From Labia minor (Eukaryota; Arthropoda; Insecta; Dermaptera; Spongiphoridae), in the NCBI GenBank assembly GCA_963082975.1, contig OY720345.1, forward strand, positions 29,024,611 to 29,088,610: DNA of 64,000 bases, read 5' to 3'. The position numbers were made by a program, and so were the translations under genes. Below the pieces are notes generated by a model. The model made no database searches. It was not told the DNA's origin and saw nothing but the letters and a program-made list of their open reading frames with translations. Shown here piece after piece: positions 49,901 to 59,200 of the stretch; within the stretch, counting starts at the first letter, position 1, and the number at the start of each line of letters is the position of its first letter.

Positions 49901-52900
49901 TCTCTGATCTAGAATATACAATTTAAATATCTTACTAAATTAAACTTTGAAAGCAGAATGTTGAAATTATTCAAAATTATTTTAATATATTATATAATTG
50001 CAATAATATATATAGAAATTAAGCTGAAATAGACTCTATTTAAATAAATTTATTTTTGAAATATATACATAGGTGTATATACAATTTTAAAAATATTTAT
50101 GATTAATATTTTTTTCTAATTAATTCAAATAAATAGTTTAGATTTATGTAACTATTTACTTTTAATAATTAAAATGAAATTTTAATAAATTAATTTATTA
50201 ATTATGAATAGAGAATAGTGGGATATATACTAAATAAAAAATAATCATCATTTAGAAAAATTTATTGTATCTTTATTTACTTATAAATTTATATTTCAAA
50301 AGATATTAATATATTAAATGTTTATTTTTGAAGTATTTATTTACTTATGTTGTTGTTTTTGTTGTTGTTGTTGTGCGGTAGGACTCCTGGCCGGTGGATG
50401 GTTCGTGTCTTTAGCCGCAACGGCAACCGCAGCCGCCACTCCTTCAGCTCCAGTTGCACTTCAGATGGCCTCCTTTACGTTGGTGCAACTCGCTCCCAGT
50501 ATTGCACTCGCTTGGCTCTACGCCAAAATATATGCAGCTGCAAGAGCCTCTGGACGTAGGGCAAGGTAACCAATCCAACAGTTTATATTATTTTCAATCA
50601 CTAATGGAATAGTATTTCTGTACGCCGAATAGTTATGCAACCAAAATCCCAATATTTTATTATTACTTAATCATTCGAGAAAGAAACTATAGTTATTAAT
50701 CAAAGAATTTTAATATTTTGTCATCGGTTCACGTTTTAATTGAATTATTTTTGTTTTTTTTACAAAAATATTATAATAAATTTTTTATGAAAGTTAGAAA
50801 AAAACAAATAAAAAGGAAAAAAAATTTCAGAGTAAAGTAGAAAAAATAAATCAATTAAAATTATAAAAATTAAAAGAAATATATTTTATAAAACACCTAA
50901 GAAAATTTTGTGAATTACGAAATTAACTTTTTTTAATAATTTTCAAAAAAAAGAAAGTATCAAGTTTATATAGGAATCAGAAAAAAATAAATTAAAAATA
51001 GTTTAAATAATTATTTAATCTATAAAATAAATATTTTGTATTGATATATATATATTGTATTATTATATATTTAATTTATATTGGAATTGAGATCTTTTCC
51101 ATTTATCCAGCCAGAGTTATCAATATATTTGTAAAATAAACCAATAAAAAATTTAGAAAATAGCAAAACAAGATATAAGTAGGTATTAAAGAAATAATCA
51201 TGGCAGGAAAACACTTCATATTTAAAGAAATCATGTACTCAAGTGAGGACAAATGTACTACTTCCTAAAGTAAATCTCTCTTCCACTGTAATTGTGAAAA
51301 ATAACTGAAATAACTAAATCTGTTTCTAGTTATTTTATTATATACATACGAGAGGAGGTCAATAAGTCCGTCACTTTTTGAATGAAATACAGGTTTTTGG
51401 ATAAAAAATTATTTTATTTTTCAAGGTAGTCTCATTTGTGCTCTATACACTTCGTCCAACGTTTCTCCAATTTTTTTATCCATTTCCAATTTTTTTATCC
51501 TTCCCAAAATAGATTTGTTTGTGAAATGATTTTACCGTTGGAGTCAAATCTCTTTCCGCCGAGTCATTTCTTCAGGTTTGGAAACAAGAAATAGTCACTC
51601 GGGGCTAAATCCGGAGAATAGGGCGAATGAGGGAGCAATTCGTATCCCAATTCAAGGATTTTCACATGGAATTTCACTTTTTTCCATTTTCTTCTCCAAT
51701 CACGAGGTAGTCTGCTATAAATGTCAAACAAAATCCAAAAGACCCAGCTGGTTCAAATTTCGGCAGGAGTTTCCTGTTAGCAGGAGCAGTGTTGCAATTT
51801 CATTTAATAGACGGGAAATTCAAAAAGGCACGGACTTATTGACCTACCCTCGAATATACTTAATAAATAAAGATTATATATATTTTATGAAAATTAATAA
51901 TAATTAATAATTGATATTTTATTCATTTCAGACGTCATGTGGGCTCTGGAGGGCATCTTCTTACACCTCAACCAACGATTAATTCATTTCATATTGGTCC
52001 CCATGGACTTGTTACATATATTAAAATTAAAATATCAAATATCAATCTATTTCGGTAAATCAAATTTTCTTTTTATTTATTGACTTTGTTTATTATAATT
52101 ATTTAAATTATTTAAACTTGTATATCAATTATAACATATTTGATTTTTAATCCGAATTGAAATGAAAATTGGTTTAGGCGTCGCCGTGAAGAGTCGAGGG
52201 CCGCCCGGATAGCGATTTGTGTGGTGGCAGTTTGCCTGGTATGCTATCTGCCCCATGCTACCTATGGCCTGGTGCGAGGTCTCGGCGTGGCGTCCAGTGA
52301 AATCTGGCCACTTGGAATTGTCCGGAGTTTACTTGCCACGAGCACCTTGGCCACCCCCGCTGTCTTTGCCTATCGAAATCGGCGCGTGCGAAGAGAAATC
52401 GCCTCCATGCTCGGGGATAAAAAACGTAATTATTTAATTATTATTTTTATATCAACTTAAGTGATTTAATTGCTAATTGGATGAGCCTTAAAAAATAATA
52501 GTCAATTTTGTATCCAAATCTAGTGAAGGGGGAATGATATAATAATTTACTTCCCCTCCCAATCTTCTATAATTAAATTATATTTCCTAGTTACGAAATT
52601 TTTAAAATTAAATATTGATTATATAATCTTAAATATAACAATTTTGGGCTCCAGAATAATTTTTATACCTTCCTATTATATTATTATCTTATCATATTAT
52701 ACTAGCAAAAATTGTATACACTTGTATATTTTTGAGATTAATTTATTAATTAACCTCTCAAAGGATTTTTTTTGAAATTCAAACCATAGATAATTTTTAC
52801 AAAGAAAAATCCATCTGATTTAGTTTCTGCCTTGGGAAAAATCATCTTCATTAGTTTTTTTTTTCTTAATTTAAATTTATATGACGTCACTAACTACATC

Positions 52901-54042
52901 ATTCATATTTGCTTCTTACCATATTTTTTTAATTAAAAATGTATTATTTTTTTTTTTTTTTATATTTAAAATATTGTAAAAAATTTTATTTAATTTCGAA
53001 ATAAAATTAAAAATATTCATTTTAATAGTATTTTAGAATCAAATTACGAAATATATTTATTAATCTTTCACCAAAAAAAAAAATCTAAAAGTTATCTTAT
53101 TTGTCTTACAAACATTTAAGTATATAAATTATCTTTGTGTGTTTCTATCGTGAAAACATATTATACATATTATTTATGATATTTTAAAAACAATTTCTAT
53201 CTTTAATTAATATTCATATAAAATGATAATTAAAGAATATCTTACTCAAATTAAATTATTGAATAAATATGATCTAATAATATTAAATACAAATAGAAAG
53301 GCATAAATAAATAATTTTTTAATTCCTGTTCCTTTAAAATATTTGAAATATTTTCATTAATTTTTTAATTATTAGTTAATATTTATTTTATTAATTAGTT
53401 AATATACTTTTTAATTATTTTTTTTCTCTAAAATATTTGAAATTTTTTAATCTGTTTTGTCGTTTAATTTTTTGTTAATTCTTATAAATTTTTATTAGTT
53501 AATTTGATTTATTATTATTATTTATTATTATTGAGGACCCCAAGTTCTATTCATTTAATTAGATTGATGCAATAATGTAACATTTAATAATTGTAATAAA
53601 TAATTAAAAAATTGTATATCAATACTTTTTAAAGGGTCGAGCGACAGCTCGGTGTTCCAGGTACTATTATATTATTCCGTCTTCTCAAAGACTCTGACTC
53701 AATCCTTCCCCTCTATGTTGGTAAATGAATTAATGGTTTTAATTATTTTTCTAATTTCATTATAGATAAGAAGAAATATCGTTATCGTGAGCCATTAGCT
53801 GTCAGGCCTCAAAAACAATGTGTTTGCTTACAGAGTGGACCACAGAAATGTTTTTTACCTCATACACACAGTTTTATCATTCAAAAATGGTATTTTTTTA
53901 TATTAAATATATTCTTATTATAATTAATTCATCAATTTTTATGTTGCAAAATATTATTTAATATTACATTTATATTATTTGTTGTTGCAGCAATTCATCG
54001 CATTTAGAGGAATCGACCATAGCTGGACGAGCCTCCTCTTGA
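24698..54042 (+). CDS. Divergent class A (rhodopsin-like) orphan GPCR, seven exons
   Basis: Exons 24698-24840, 45094-45317, 50382-50565, 51932-52054, 52178-52425, 53766-53889 and 53991-54042. All have AG/GT borders, the phases agree and the sum is 366 codons including the TGA. Numbering is from exon 1; the first in-frame Met is residue 5, so the true start may be there (24710) or in an unseen exon. TM1 (about 8-34) keeps Asn29 (1.50). TM2 (49-70) has Asn57 where Asp2.50 is usual. TM3 ends in D101-Q-Y instead of DRY. TM4 has Trp129, TM5 Pro161, TM6 the phrase CYLPH (246-250), and TM7 TPAVFAY (283-289) in place of NPxxY. No cysteine pair is seen for the TM3-ECL2 disulphide. ECL2 is very short and the N-terminus nearly absent. 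The C-tail has a KQCVCLQSG stretch that could be palmitoylated. It is a membrane receptor by fold; the ligand is unknown, and G-protein coupling is uncertain given the altered motifs. Confidence 0.85.
25079..25664 (+). repeat. Dispersed repeat R1 (copy B) in GPCR intron 1
   Basis: Co-linear with 3860-4470, with a shorter GT tract (about 25183-25198) and an intact 3' stem-loop GAGTG-gaga-CACTC, ending CCAGCT. The copies differ by scattered substitutions. Confidence 0.7.
25665..28679. other. GPCR intron 1, AT-rich, with one repeat fragment
   Basis: An AT microsatellite lies at about 25921-25953. 27740-27945 shares gacgtcat and the a-rich block before it with R2, in inverted orientation. 26520-26600 is a less AT-rich patch. 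No exon supported. Confidence 0.45.
28680..29140. mobile_element. Mariner-like element with 90-bp terminal inverted repeats (family M2)
   Basis: The left end tgggctgaaaagtcccggga and its reverse complement at the right (ending 29140) continue as inverted repeats for about 90 bp, through the phrase catctgtcactagtttatg. The 280-bp centre reads, in broken frames, as a mariner transposase N-terminal half (CYPTSAPSRTTV, GETTVAFKRMG). Stops and internal deletion make it non-autonomous. Confidence 0.75.
29680..29745 (+). repeat. tRNA-like (SINE-type) Pol III promoter relic
   Basis: An A-box-like tagcttagtga (29687-29697) and a B-box-like ggatcgaatct (29728-29738) are spaced as in tRNA genes. No convincing acceptor stem or anticodon arm, so a tRNA-derived SINE head is more likely than a tRNA gene. 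Confidence 0.35.
29917..30545 (-). pseudogene. 3' fragment of a non-LTR retrotransposon reverse transcriptase
   Basis: On the minus strand from about 30545 the frame reads the end of a LINE reverse transcriptase. It contains KFKYLGSVIT upstream of the long frame, then YKTIILPVVLYGCEAWSM, a near-universal phrase in Jockey/RTE/R1-type elements, then NEEFHDLYASLDIVRIKK. A frameshift near 30150 moves to the frame with ERMAKNIFVGRPIGKRPLESP and RWVDNVGKDMRE, the conserved C-terminus. It is a 5'-truncated, dead copy inside GPCR intron 1, antisense to the receptor. Confidence 0.85.
30935..31228. mobile_element. MITE with about 55-bp inverted ends (family X1)
   Basis: The left arm ggtaattgttcaggaaa with ttttgatgaaacttcgccag recurs inverted at the right (ttcctgaacaattacc). 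A candidate 8-bp duplication tttctttt flanks it (30927-30934 and 31229-31236), weakened by its low complexity. A fragment of the same family is at about 45787-45910. Non-coding. Confidence 0.7.
31237..36632. other. GPCR intron 1, mostly unique AT-rich DNA
   Basis: An imperfect palindrome spans about 32582-32716. 33425-33700 is purine-rich with CpG-containing words (gatgcgcgtaattaggtgcg). 35520-35600 has a phrase (ccttcctcaggactg, with caacgtttcg) often seen in Penelope-like relics in reverse orientation. No exon supported. Confidence 0.45.
36633..37172 (+). mobile_element. Non-autonomous Helitron
   Basis: It begins TCttatatataaaattctcg after an A and ends CTAG before a T, i.e. insertion between A and T. 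Just before the end is a perfect hairpin GAGCGCC-gaa-GGCGCTC (37145-37161). The 5' part carries the Helitron-typical phrase acggctggaccgatttt. There are no inverted termini, no target duplication and no Rep/helicase frame. 540 bp, in GPCR intron 1. Confidence 0.88.
37173..37576. other. AT-rich intron DNA, no gene seen
   Basis: Nothing recognised except a short GC-richer patch near 37350-37430. Confidence 0.45.
37577..38814 (+). mobile_element. Full-length but dead mariner element
   Basis: Inverted ends share tgtcccataagtt (left) and aacttatgggaca (right); boundaries are uncertain by a few bases. About 1.24 kb, the usual length for mariner. It carries the transposase pseudogene at 37771-38510. 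Confidence 0.85.
37771..38510 (+). pseudogene. Mariner transposase pseudogene
   Basis: From the ATG at 37771 a single frame follows a mariner transposase for about 245 codons. It has the N-terminal HTH region (GNGATTIRTVRNWFKKF), the phrase DEDRSGRPATTDTD, a second HTH (YSVREIADETNIPKTTVHKH), the first catalytic Asp in VTGDETWILY and the second in VFHHDNARP. At least six in-frame stops interrupt it, several at positions where the family has Trp (TGG) or Arg (CGA). After 38510 the third-Asp region is scrambled. It cannot encode an active enzyme. It lies in GPCR intron 1 on the same strand. Confidence 0.9.
38815..39590. other. AT-rich intron DNA, no gene seen
   Basis: Long A/T tracts; nothing recognised. 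Confidence 0.45.
39591..40096 (+). repeat. 185-bp tandem repeat, about 2.7 copies
   Basis: The block starting ttattaaattaaatataatt recurs at 39597, 39782 and 39967, period 185 bp. The first two units are essentially identical. The third is identical until about 40033, where acaaaggattctctt replaces atatat, and then degrades. The high identity implies recent tandem duplication. Confidence 0.88.
40226..40338 (+). repeat. Direct repeat D1 (left copy)
   Basis: About 110 bp from caaagccaagatatttt to tttttgtgtgtg, repeated with scattered changes at 40652-40762; the pair flanks the M1 mariner block between them. Confidence 0.75.
40363..40552. mobile_element. Mariner-derived element M1 (copy 3), one half only
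   Basis: It matches the right halves of the copies at 41795 and 43469 (ggatgtcaaacaaaaactaa; gtcagctgatagttgcc) and ends tctaccctcg. Beyond its terminus it continues into sequence shared, inverted, with 5201-5300. Confidence 0.7.
40652..40762 (+). repeat. Direct repeat D1 (right copy)
   Basis: Matches 40226-40338, ending at the same tttttgtgtgtg word. Confidence 0.75.
40763..41794. other. GPCR intron 1, AT-rich, with a less AT-rich patch
   Basis: 41150-41300 is non-repetitive and less AT-rich, with a homeodomain-type word ggattaatta; a candidate regulatory stretch only. 41738-41790 begins gagggtcatttgaaaag, like another mariner terminus. Confidence 0.4.
41795..42290. mobile_element. Mariner-derived element M1 (copy 4)
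   Basis: Left end cgaaggcagatcaataaatc and right end tcacggacttattgacctgt form the M1 inverted termini. About 496 bp, with no open transposase. Confidence 0.75.
42291..43468. other. AT-rich intron DNA, no gene seen
   Basis: AT microsatellite near 42598-42617; nothing else recognised. Confidence 0.45.
43469..43924. mobile_element. Mariner-derived element M1 (copy 5) with transposase relic
   Basis: Ends cgggacaagtcaataagtcc and cggacttattgacctgccct are inverted. The minus strand near 43640-43715 reads KTWNHPNTQEAKQQSKQW, the mariner segment after the first catalytic Asp, so the family is an internally deleted mariner. Confidence 0.8.
44025..44122 (+). repeat. 41-bp tandem repeat, about 2.5 copies
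   Basis: The unit ttaaaaattacaaatattgt-aatatatttattttat recurs three times, the last incomplete. The copies are identical. Confidence 0.8.
44621..45000 (+). mobile_element. Truncated mariner with transposase C-terminus
   Basis: It starts with a mariner-like terminus (cgaggggtgttcaaagtat) and jumps to the C-terminal catalytic region: HTPYSPDLAPSDYF (third Asp), then after a one-base frame change FSDDEKLKVAINAHFEDKEE. The first two catalytic regions are deleted. No right terminus was recognised before GPCR exon 2 at 45094. Confidence 0.8.
45787..45912. repeat. Fragment of MITE family X1
   Basis: Shares tttttatctcgaaaa and actggcgaagtttcatcaaa with the element at 30935-31228; ends not preserved. 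It lies in GPCR intron 2. Confidence 0.6.
46875..47265 (+). mobile_element. Tc1-like transposon fragment with inverted ends
   Basis: The phrase actagaagaagactta near 46900 is inverted near 47232 (aagtcttcttctagttatt), within imperfect 30-bp termini. The plus strand reads VIVLFTDESPFS near 47040 (first catalytic Asp of Tc1/mariner) and, in another frame, HWEGGISWCG. Frameshifts and stops throughout. Confidence 0.7.
47238..47426 (-). pseudogene. Tc1-like transposase N-terminal HTH fragment
   Basis: A 62-codon minus-strand frame starting MPLSISESAKAVVLIED, followed by a second helix and TTVFRVVGDR, resembling the N-terminal HTH of Tc1-type transposases. It abuts the catalytic fragment at 46875-47265, which is on the opposite strand, so the copy is rearranged or two copies are joined. 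Confidence 0.5.
47955..48486 (-). mobile_element. DNA transposon relic with DDE transposase C-terminus
   Basis: 80-90-bp inverted segments lie at about 47958-48042 and 48377-48463 (ggagcaggtagagtagtggg and its complement). The right side ends in tttctgccccaccctgta, a terminus type common in IS630/Tc1-like elements. On the minus strand, 48318-48220 reads VMESYHELNQCIHSQGRHLS and then a stop, the conserved C-terminus of insect DDE_3-type transposases. The rest is deleted. Confidence 0.75.
49449..49500 (+). repeat. tRNA-like (SINE-type) Pol III promoter relic
   Basis: A-box-like tagctaaattgg (49449-49460) and a weak B-box-like ggttggagttt (49486-49496) with tRNA-like spacing, followed by A-rich sequence. 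Confidence 0.35.
49540..49906. mobile_element. hAT-like element, left terminus missing, TSD intact, possibly nested
   Basis: The right end is tggttgagaatctctg; the 8-bp repeat atctagaa flanks the element (49532-49539 and 49907-49914). The left side starts directly at cctttctttttaccgcggca, without the expected cagagattctcaacc. The phrase atttggcggcacacaaa occurs twice. Internally caggggtcggcaacctt (about 49655) looks like the start of another hAT element, and aagagcctgatc occurs twice. Confidence 0.65.
50566..51348. other. GPCR intron 3, AT-rich, no exon seen
   Basis: No coding or element ends recognised before the M1 element. Confidence 0.45.
51349..51852. mobile_element. Mariner-derived element M1 (copy 6)
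   Basis: Complete inverted ends cgagaggaggtcaataagtc and cggacttattgacctaccct. 504 bp in GPCR intron 3, only 80 bp before exon 4. The open frame inside has no domain. Confidence 0.8.
52426..53634. other. GPCR intron 5 with an R2-related fragment
   Basis: About 52670-52905 shares aaaaatcatcttcattag, tatgacgtcac and the reverse complement of the 27740-27945 segment. The rest is AT-rich. Confidence 0.4.
53635..53720 (+). CDS. Possible alternative C-terminal exon of the GPCR
   Basis: The segment has an acceptor (ttaaag) and a donor (ttg|gtaaat) and joins exon 5 in phase to read RSSDSSVFQ and onward. Its first 26 bases are GC-rich like the receptor exons. Joined to the next exon it would shift frame and end after IRRNIVIVSH, giving a different tail from the main model. 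A shorter donor after ttccag (53660) is also possible. Confidence 0.3.
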
Positions 54043-55972
54043 CCTTTATTATTAATTTTTTCTATTGAAATATTATGGATCTCAAATAAAAAAAAATAGA
54101 TTAGAAATTAAATTAATTAAGAGAATGTCACATATTGCCGGTAAGTTTTAAGTGGTATATAAAATTTTATAATTATAATAATTATAAAATTAAATTTTAC
54201 AAAGTATAAAATTTTGACTAGAGCCATTTAAATTTTTCATAAAATTTAAAATATAATTATAATTTGTTAATTTACAAAATAATTATAGAAAAATCCCTTA
54301 ATTATAGACTATAATATTATTAATTAAAACAAATCACTATATTAAAATTAATATCGGAAATGAAAATAAAATTGGAACTACTCACCTCTCCCAAAGTTAT
54401 TTATTAATATTATTATAAATTATATTTTTATGTATTTTATTTTCTTTTAGATAAGAATGAAAAATAAAAAAAAGAATTTATATAACAAAAAAAAAACGAG
54501 TTAATATATTATACGAAAAATTTGGTGCCAAAAAAATAGTTAAAAAAACTCAAAAATGGTATGTAAATTTGATATTCATAGTTTTAATAACTTTTGGGTT
54601 TAGGTTAATATAAAAACATAAATGGCGATCTATTGGAAATTTAACTTTTAATTTAATATTATAATTAATTTGAACAATTCAATCATTTTACTTTTCATTT
54701 GTAATATATACAATCCCTTTAAATACATACATACATAGATATAAATTGAAAGCGTATTTAGAATCTATAAAATAAAACATCTCTCTTTTTCAAGCACTGA
54801 TTAGATTAAAATACCTCAGAATTGAGAGAGTTAAAATCTTATCCTAGTTAAAATTCTAAATGGAAACTATTGTGAAGGAGATAGTATTTATGAAGACAAC
54901 TCAATAAAATTAATTTTAAAAATAAAAATTTCCCTTATTTTTTCAATACATCGCTATATATATATATATATTTATATATATAAAAGCAAAAAATATTTAA
55001 GTTAAATTTAATTTAATTAAGTAAACTTAAAAAAATATTTCCTGAAATAAAAATGGGCAAAGTTTGAAATATGAAACAATTTTTTTTACTTTTTAATTAA
55101 AATATAATTTCTAAAAGTTAGAAAGATTTTAATTTCTTTATAATTAAAAATAAAAATAAAATCAAGTTTATATAAAAATTTCTATGTATTTATATGTTAT
55201 TATAATATTTAATTGAAATTGATGAGATATTTATTTTAAATAACATATAGGTACTAAGAAATAAAAGAAAAATCTTAAAATATAACCTTGTAAATTTAGT
55301 CCTGAAATCTTAAACTTGTACAAATTTTAAATTAATTTAATTCTTTTAAATATTTTGATTATAAATATTAGATAGATATATATATATATTAACTTAATTT
55401 TTCTTTTACAGATCTCATAGAAAAGCCAAAGAAGATATATAATTATTTAGAAGAATTTTAGAAGTAATTTAATATTTTTAAATTAATTAATATTTTTCTT
55501 GTAAATGTAATGTAAATTTATTTACATATTTCCTAAAAATAACTAATTAATTGGAACTACAAAACATTTTTGTAATTTAAACATGTATTTATATATATAT
55601 AAATATATAAATATATGCATAGGTCAATAAGATTATAACATTATACACATTTTATACATATAATTAAAATATATAATGAAAAAATAAAATAAACCAAAGA
55701 ATGTACATAAAACAAACTATTGCAAGTAGGATCTCTAAATTTCAATCAACAAACATACAAATATATATATAAACTAATAATCTAATTTTAACATTCATGT
55801 TATTTAAAAACAATAAGCTTTTGGAAAACATGGATAATATATATATAATCTTTGTTTTAAGACTGAAAGAGATCTTACACAAGATATTTGAGATTATTCT
55901 GTGATATTTATTTATAGCAAGATATTAAATCTATAAAATTACGTTAATTTAAATCTAGTATTTTTCTCTCCT

Positions 55973-56011
<39 letters not shown>

Positions 56012-56243
56012 GTGTATAAATTATCAAAATTTTAAAAAACGACAATTATTAGCTATAAGAAAAGATCACAGAATTGATAAATAGTATTTGATTAAAAATT
56101 AAAAAAAATGTTAATATAAAATGTCTTCAATTCTTTTATCCTTTTCTTAGATTAACACTTTTATTTTTATATAACAAGTCAAATAGACTTGTTTTTATTA
56201 AAAATATCATAAAAATGTATTGTTTCATTTCTTTTTTTTTATT
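54043..56243. other. Convergent intergenic region
   Basis: Between the GPCR stop and the F-box gene stop. AT microsatellites at about 54955 and 55975-56008. An acceptor-like ttttcttttacag at 55410 is followed by a short open stretch (LIEKPKKIYNYLEEF) that could be an alternative GPCR terminal exon, but nothing confirms it. A tttatt word near 56194 could serve as the minus-strand polyadenylation signal. Confidence 0.4.
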
Positions 56244-59200
56244 TTAAATATTTGGCTCTGCAATAGTTTGCCTCCAAGTTGAATTGTATGGGACTTTTAA
56301 AATCTTAACCCTGGTATTTGGGAAACACGCTAATAGGATTTTTTGTAATTTTGAAAGAGGTAAAATTTCAACTTGAGCATTTGCCGCCGCCGCTGCACCT
56401 TCTGCAGAGGGTGCAGCTGGGATGGCTGCAGGACCTGTATTTGGATCTTCATCATCTTGATTAACCAAATGAGAACCGGGGACTGGTTTTAATACAGGAA
56501 TTGAATCTCCAAGTTTTTTATCTGATTTTTTCCCTTTTTGTCTTCCGCCATCACATTGATCAACGAAGAGCTCTGTGACTTTTAGTAGTTCATTGGTCAC
56601 GCCCCAAACAAATGTATGCAATGTATTTGAAAGTTTCATGACACCAGAGAGAAGCATATGATTCGTTGTTGCGGATTGTGTGATATATGTCGGAATGACA
56701 AGGATTCGTCGAATATTTGTACATGCTGCCAGAGCATGATCAAAACCGGGCTTAATATCAAAATTGATTAATTCCAATGTTGTAAGTTGTGGTAATAGTT
56801 GAACACCAGCTAGAATTTGAAATGTCGGACAATCAGGTCCTTGACCCTTTTCAAGCCGTAATCTATTTAAATTCACAAGTTTTGCTAAAATAGATGGTCC
56901 AAAATCTTGTGGAAATTGACAACATTCTCCCAAATCTAAAGACTCAAGATTTGTCAAATGTGCTAGATTTTCAAGTGCAGATGATCCTAGATTGGTAATC
57001 GTTGTTAATGACTAAAACAAAAGAAAAAAACAAATAAATAGTATTTTTTAAAAATATATATGTAAATGTTTTTTTTTCATCAACAAAGAAACAACATATA
57101 TTTTATTTTAATATTAAAACAAATATTGTGAAAAAAATGAATTAAATTACCAAAACTTTTAAAGATTTAAAATCTTTAAAACAATCAAGGGATCCTTTCA
57201 ATTCAAATCCAGAGACACTTTTAAGACGAAGTTCTTGTAAATGTTCGAGTTGTGCTAATGGTTGAAGATTGACATTTGGACACCTTAAAAAAGAAAATTT
57301 AAATAATTAAAATAATAAATAAAAAAAAAGTCTAAAATTGAATAATAAATGTATTAAAATTGTCTGCTTCGTATCTGTCTGTTAACTAGTCCTTCAAAGG
57401 CAACAGTCATCGAAAAGCATATTTATTTAGGGAATATATGTGCCAGTGTGCAATTACTTTAACACAACTGGGTATCTTTTCCCAATTTGTTATTAATAAT
57501 TTATTTTAAAAATGGAATAAGTAAAAGTTAGTTAGTTTCAAGATAGTTTACAGATAATAATTAATGTGCTAGAATGGATGACACAATAATCAATAGCTAG
57601 GAAATTTATTTTATCTGTCAATTTAAATAGAACAAAGCATTGGCTTTTTAATATATTATATATTAATTTGTTATAATTATAAAGTTTACACTAAATTAAG
57701 TATAAATTACGTGATACCTCATTATTTTTAAAAAATAGACTTATACGAGTTTCAAAATGAACGATTTAAATTTATAATAAAAAAGTTATTTTATAAATAG
57801 ATATAAAATATCAATAAAAATAAAAAATATGTAAGAATAATTTTTAAATTTAGAAATTGTCATATCATCACATTTTAAAACATTTACTTGAATCAAAAAT
57901 TATTGATTTTTTTTTGCTTGCACACTCTAATGGATAGTAACATTTTTTTATTTTATGAAATGTATACATCATTCATAAAACAATTTCAACCGATGAGTTG
58001 ATCAAATTTACTTAATTAAAATGGTGAAGCTAAGGCTTGATATTATGTAATTAATTGTTTTCTAATAGAAAAAAGTCTTAAAATGTATATGAAATAAAAT
58101 AAAAATAGTAATAATTAAACAAAAAGCAAGTGGGTGAACTCTGCACAATTTTAAATAAAAATGATCTCACTTGATAGCAAGTGCATTAAGGGTGACTAGC
58201 CCAGGAGATGAAACTCCAAGTGATTGTACAACAGATGCTGGGCAACGGCAAAGGTCCAAACGAGTTAATGCTTCAGCCCGACTGATTGCTTTCTGAAAAT
58301 CAGCCCATATTGATTCAGCATCGTTGGAACTGACAGCTGCTGGTATAAGCATTTTACGTAAATCTAAATGCCTTGTCCGATGTCGCCTTAAACATTCGGC
58401 CAATCCTGACCAATCCGTAACTTTAGAATTTTTCATTCGCACAGTCCTCCACTAGAAAAGAAATTTACATTCAGAATAACTATTAAGAAAAAAATTAATA
58501 ATAAAAAAAAATATATATTTTATGCATTTTTTAATTATTTTTTTTGTTTTTATAAGTTTATAAATAGTTATAAAAAACTGATTAAATTTTATAAAATAAC
58601 AAAATAATTTACCAAAGAATGATGATTTGCAAGATCTCTCCATAAACGACAAACACGGCCTGCACAAAGTAAATCTTGTACTTTTAAATATTGAAATACA
58701 TGAAGCAGTCCGGAATAACCAAGACACATATTGCTCATAAAATGTTCAGTGAATCGTTGCTCATCCATTCTGGAACGTTTGCTTGGTGGTGAAGATGAAT
58801 CTTCGATAAGTTTTCTTTTTGCAGTAGAAGCTTGATCGCCAGTATCCCTGAAAAAATGATAATAAACCAAACCACTCGAGTTAACATTATACCCGCCCTA
58901 GACCCTCCGCAAAGTTTGACCTAGCAAGATCAATTAGATGTTTGTTTGATAATAAATACATATTTAATATTTAAAGCGTACAATGAGGCAAGAAGTATGA
59001 TTGAGGATAGGATTTTTAAGGTTCGGGTTCAAATGCACAGCACAGCATCAAGGTAATATTAATCTGTAAAAATAAAAACAAGGAATTAATAATTTAATTT
59101 TACAATATCATCTTAAATCCCAAAAAGAGATATCTTTTATTTTTAAATGAAATATGCTGTTATCTTATTAACTTGAAATTTAAAAATATAATTAAAAGAT

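Larger units (their letters stand above)
48487..50381. other. GPCR intron 2, AT-rich
   Basis: Apart from the SINE-like and hAT pieces listed separately, only AT tracts; the end carries a TTG-rich run (50350-50375) before the exon-3 acceptor. Confidence 0.45.

Noticed and set aside
53661-53690. A 30-nt intron between two micro-exons of the GPCR
   Set aside because: Too short for spliceosomal removal; treated instead as part of one candidate exon 53635-53720.
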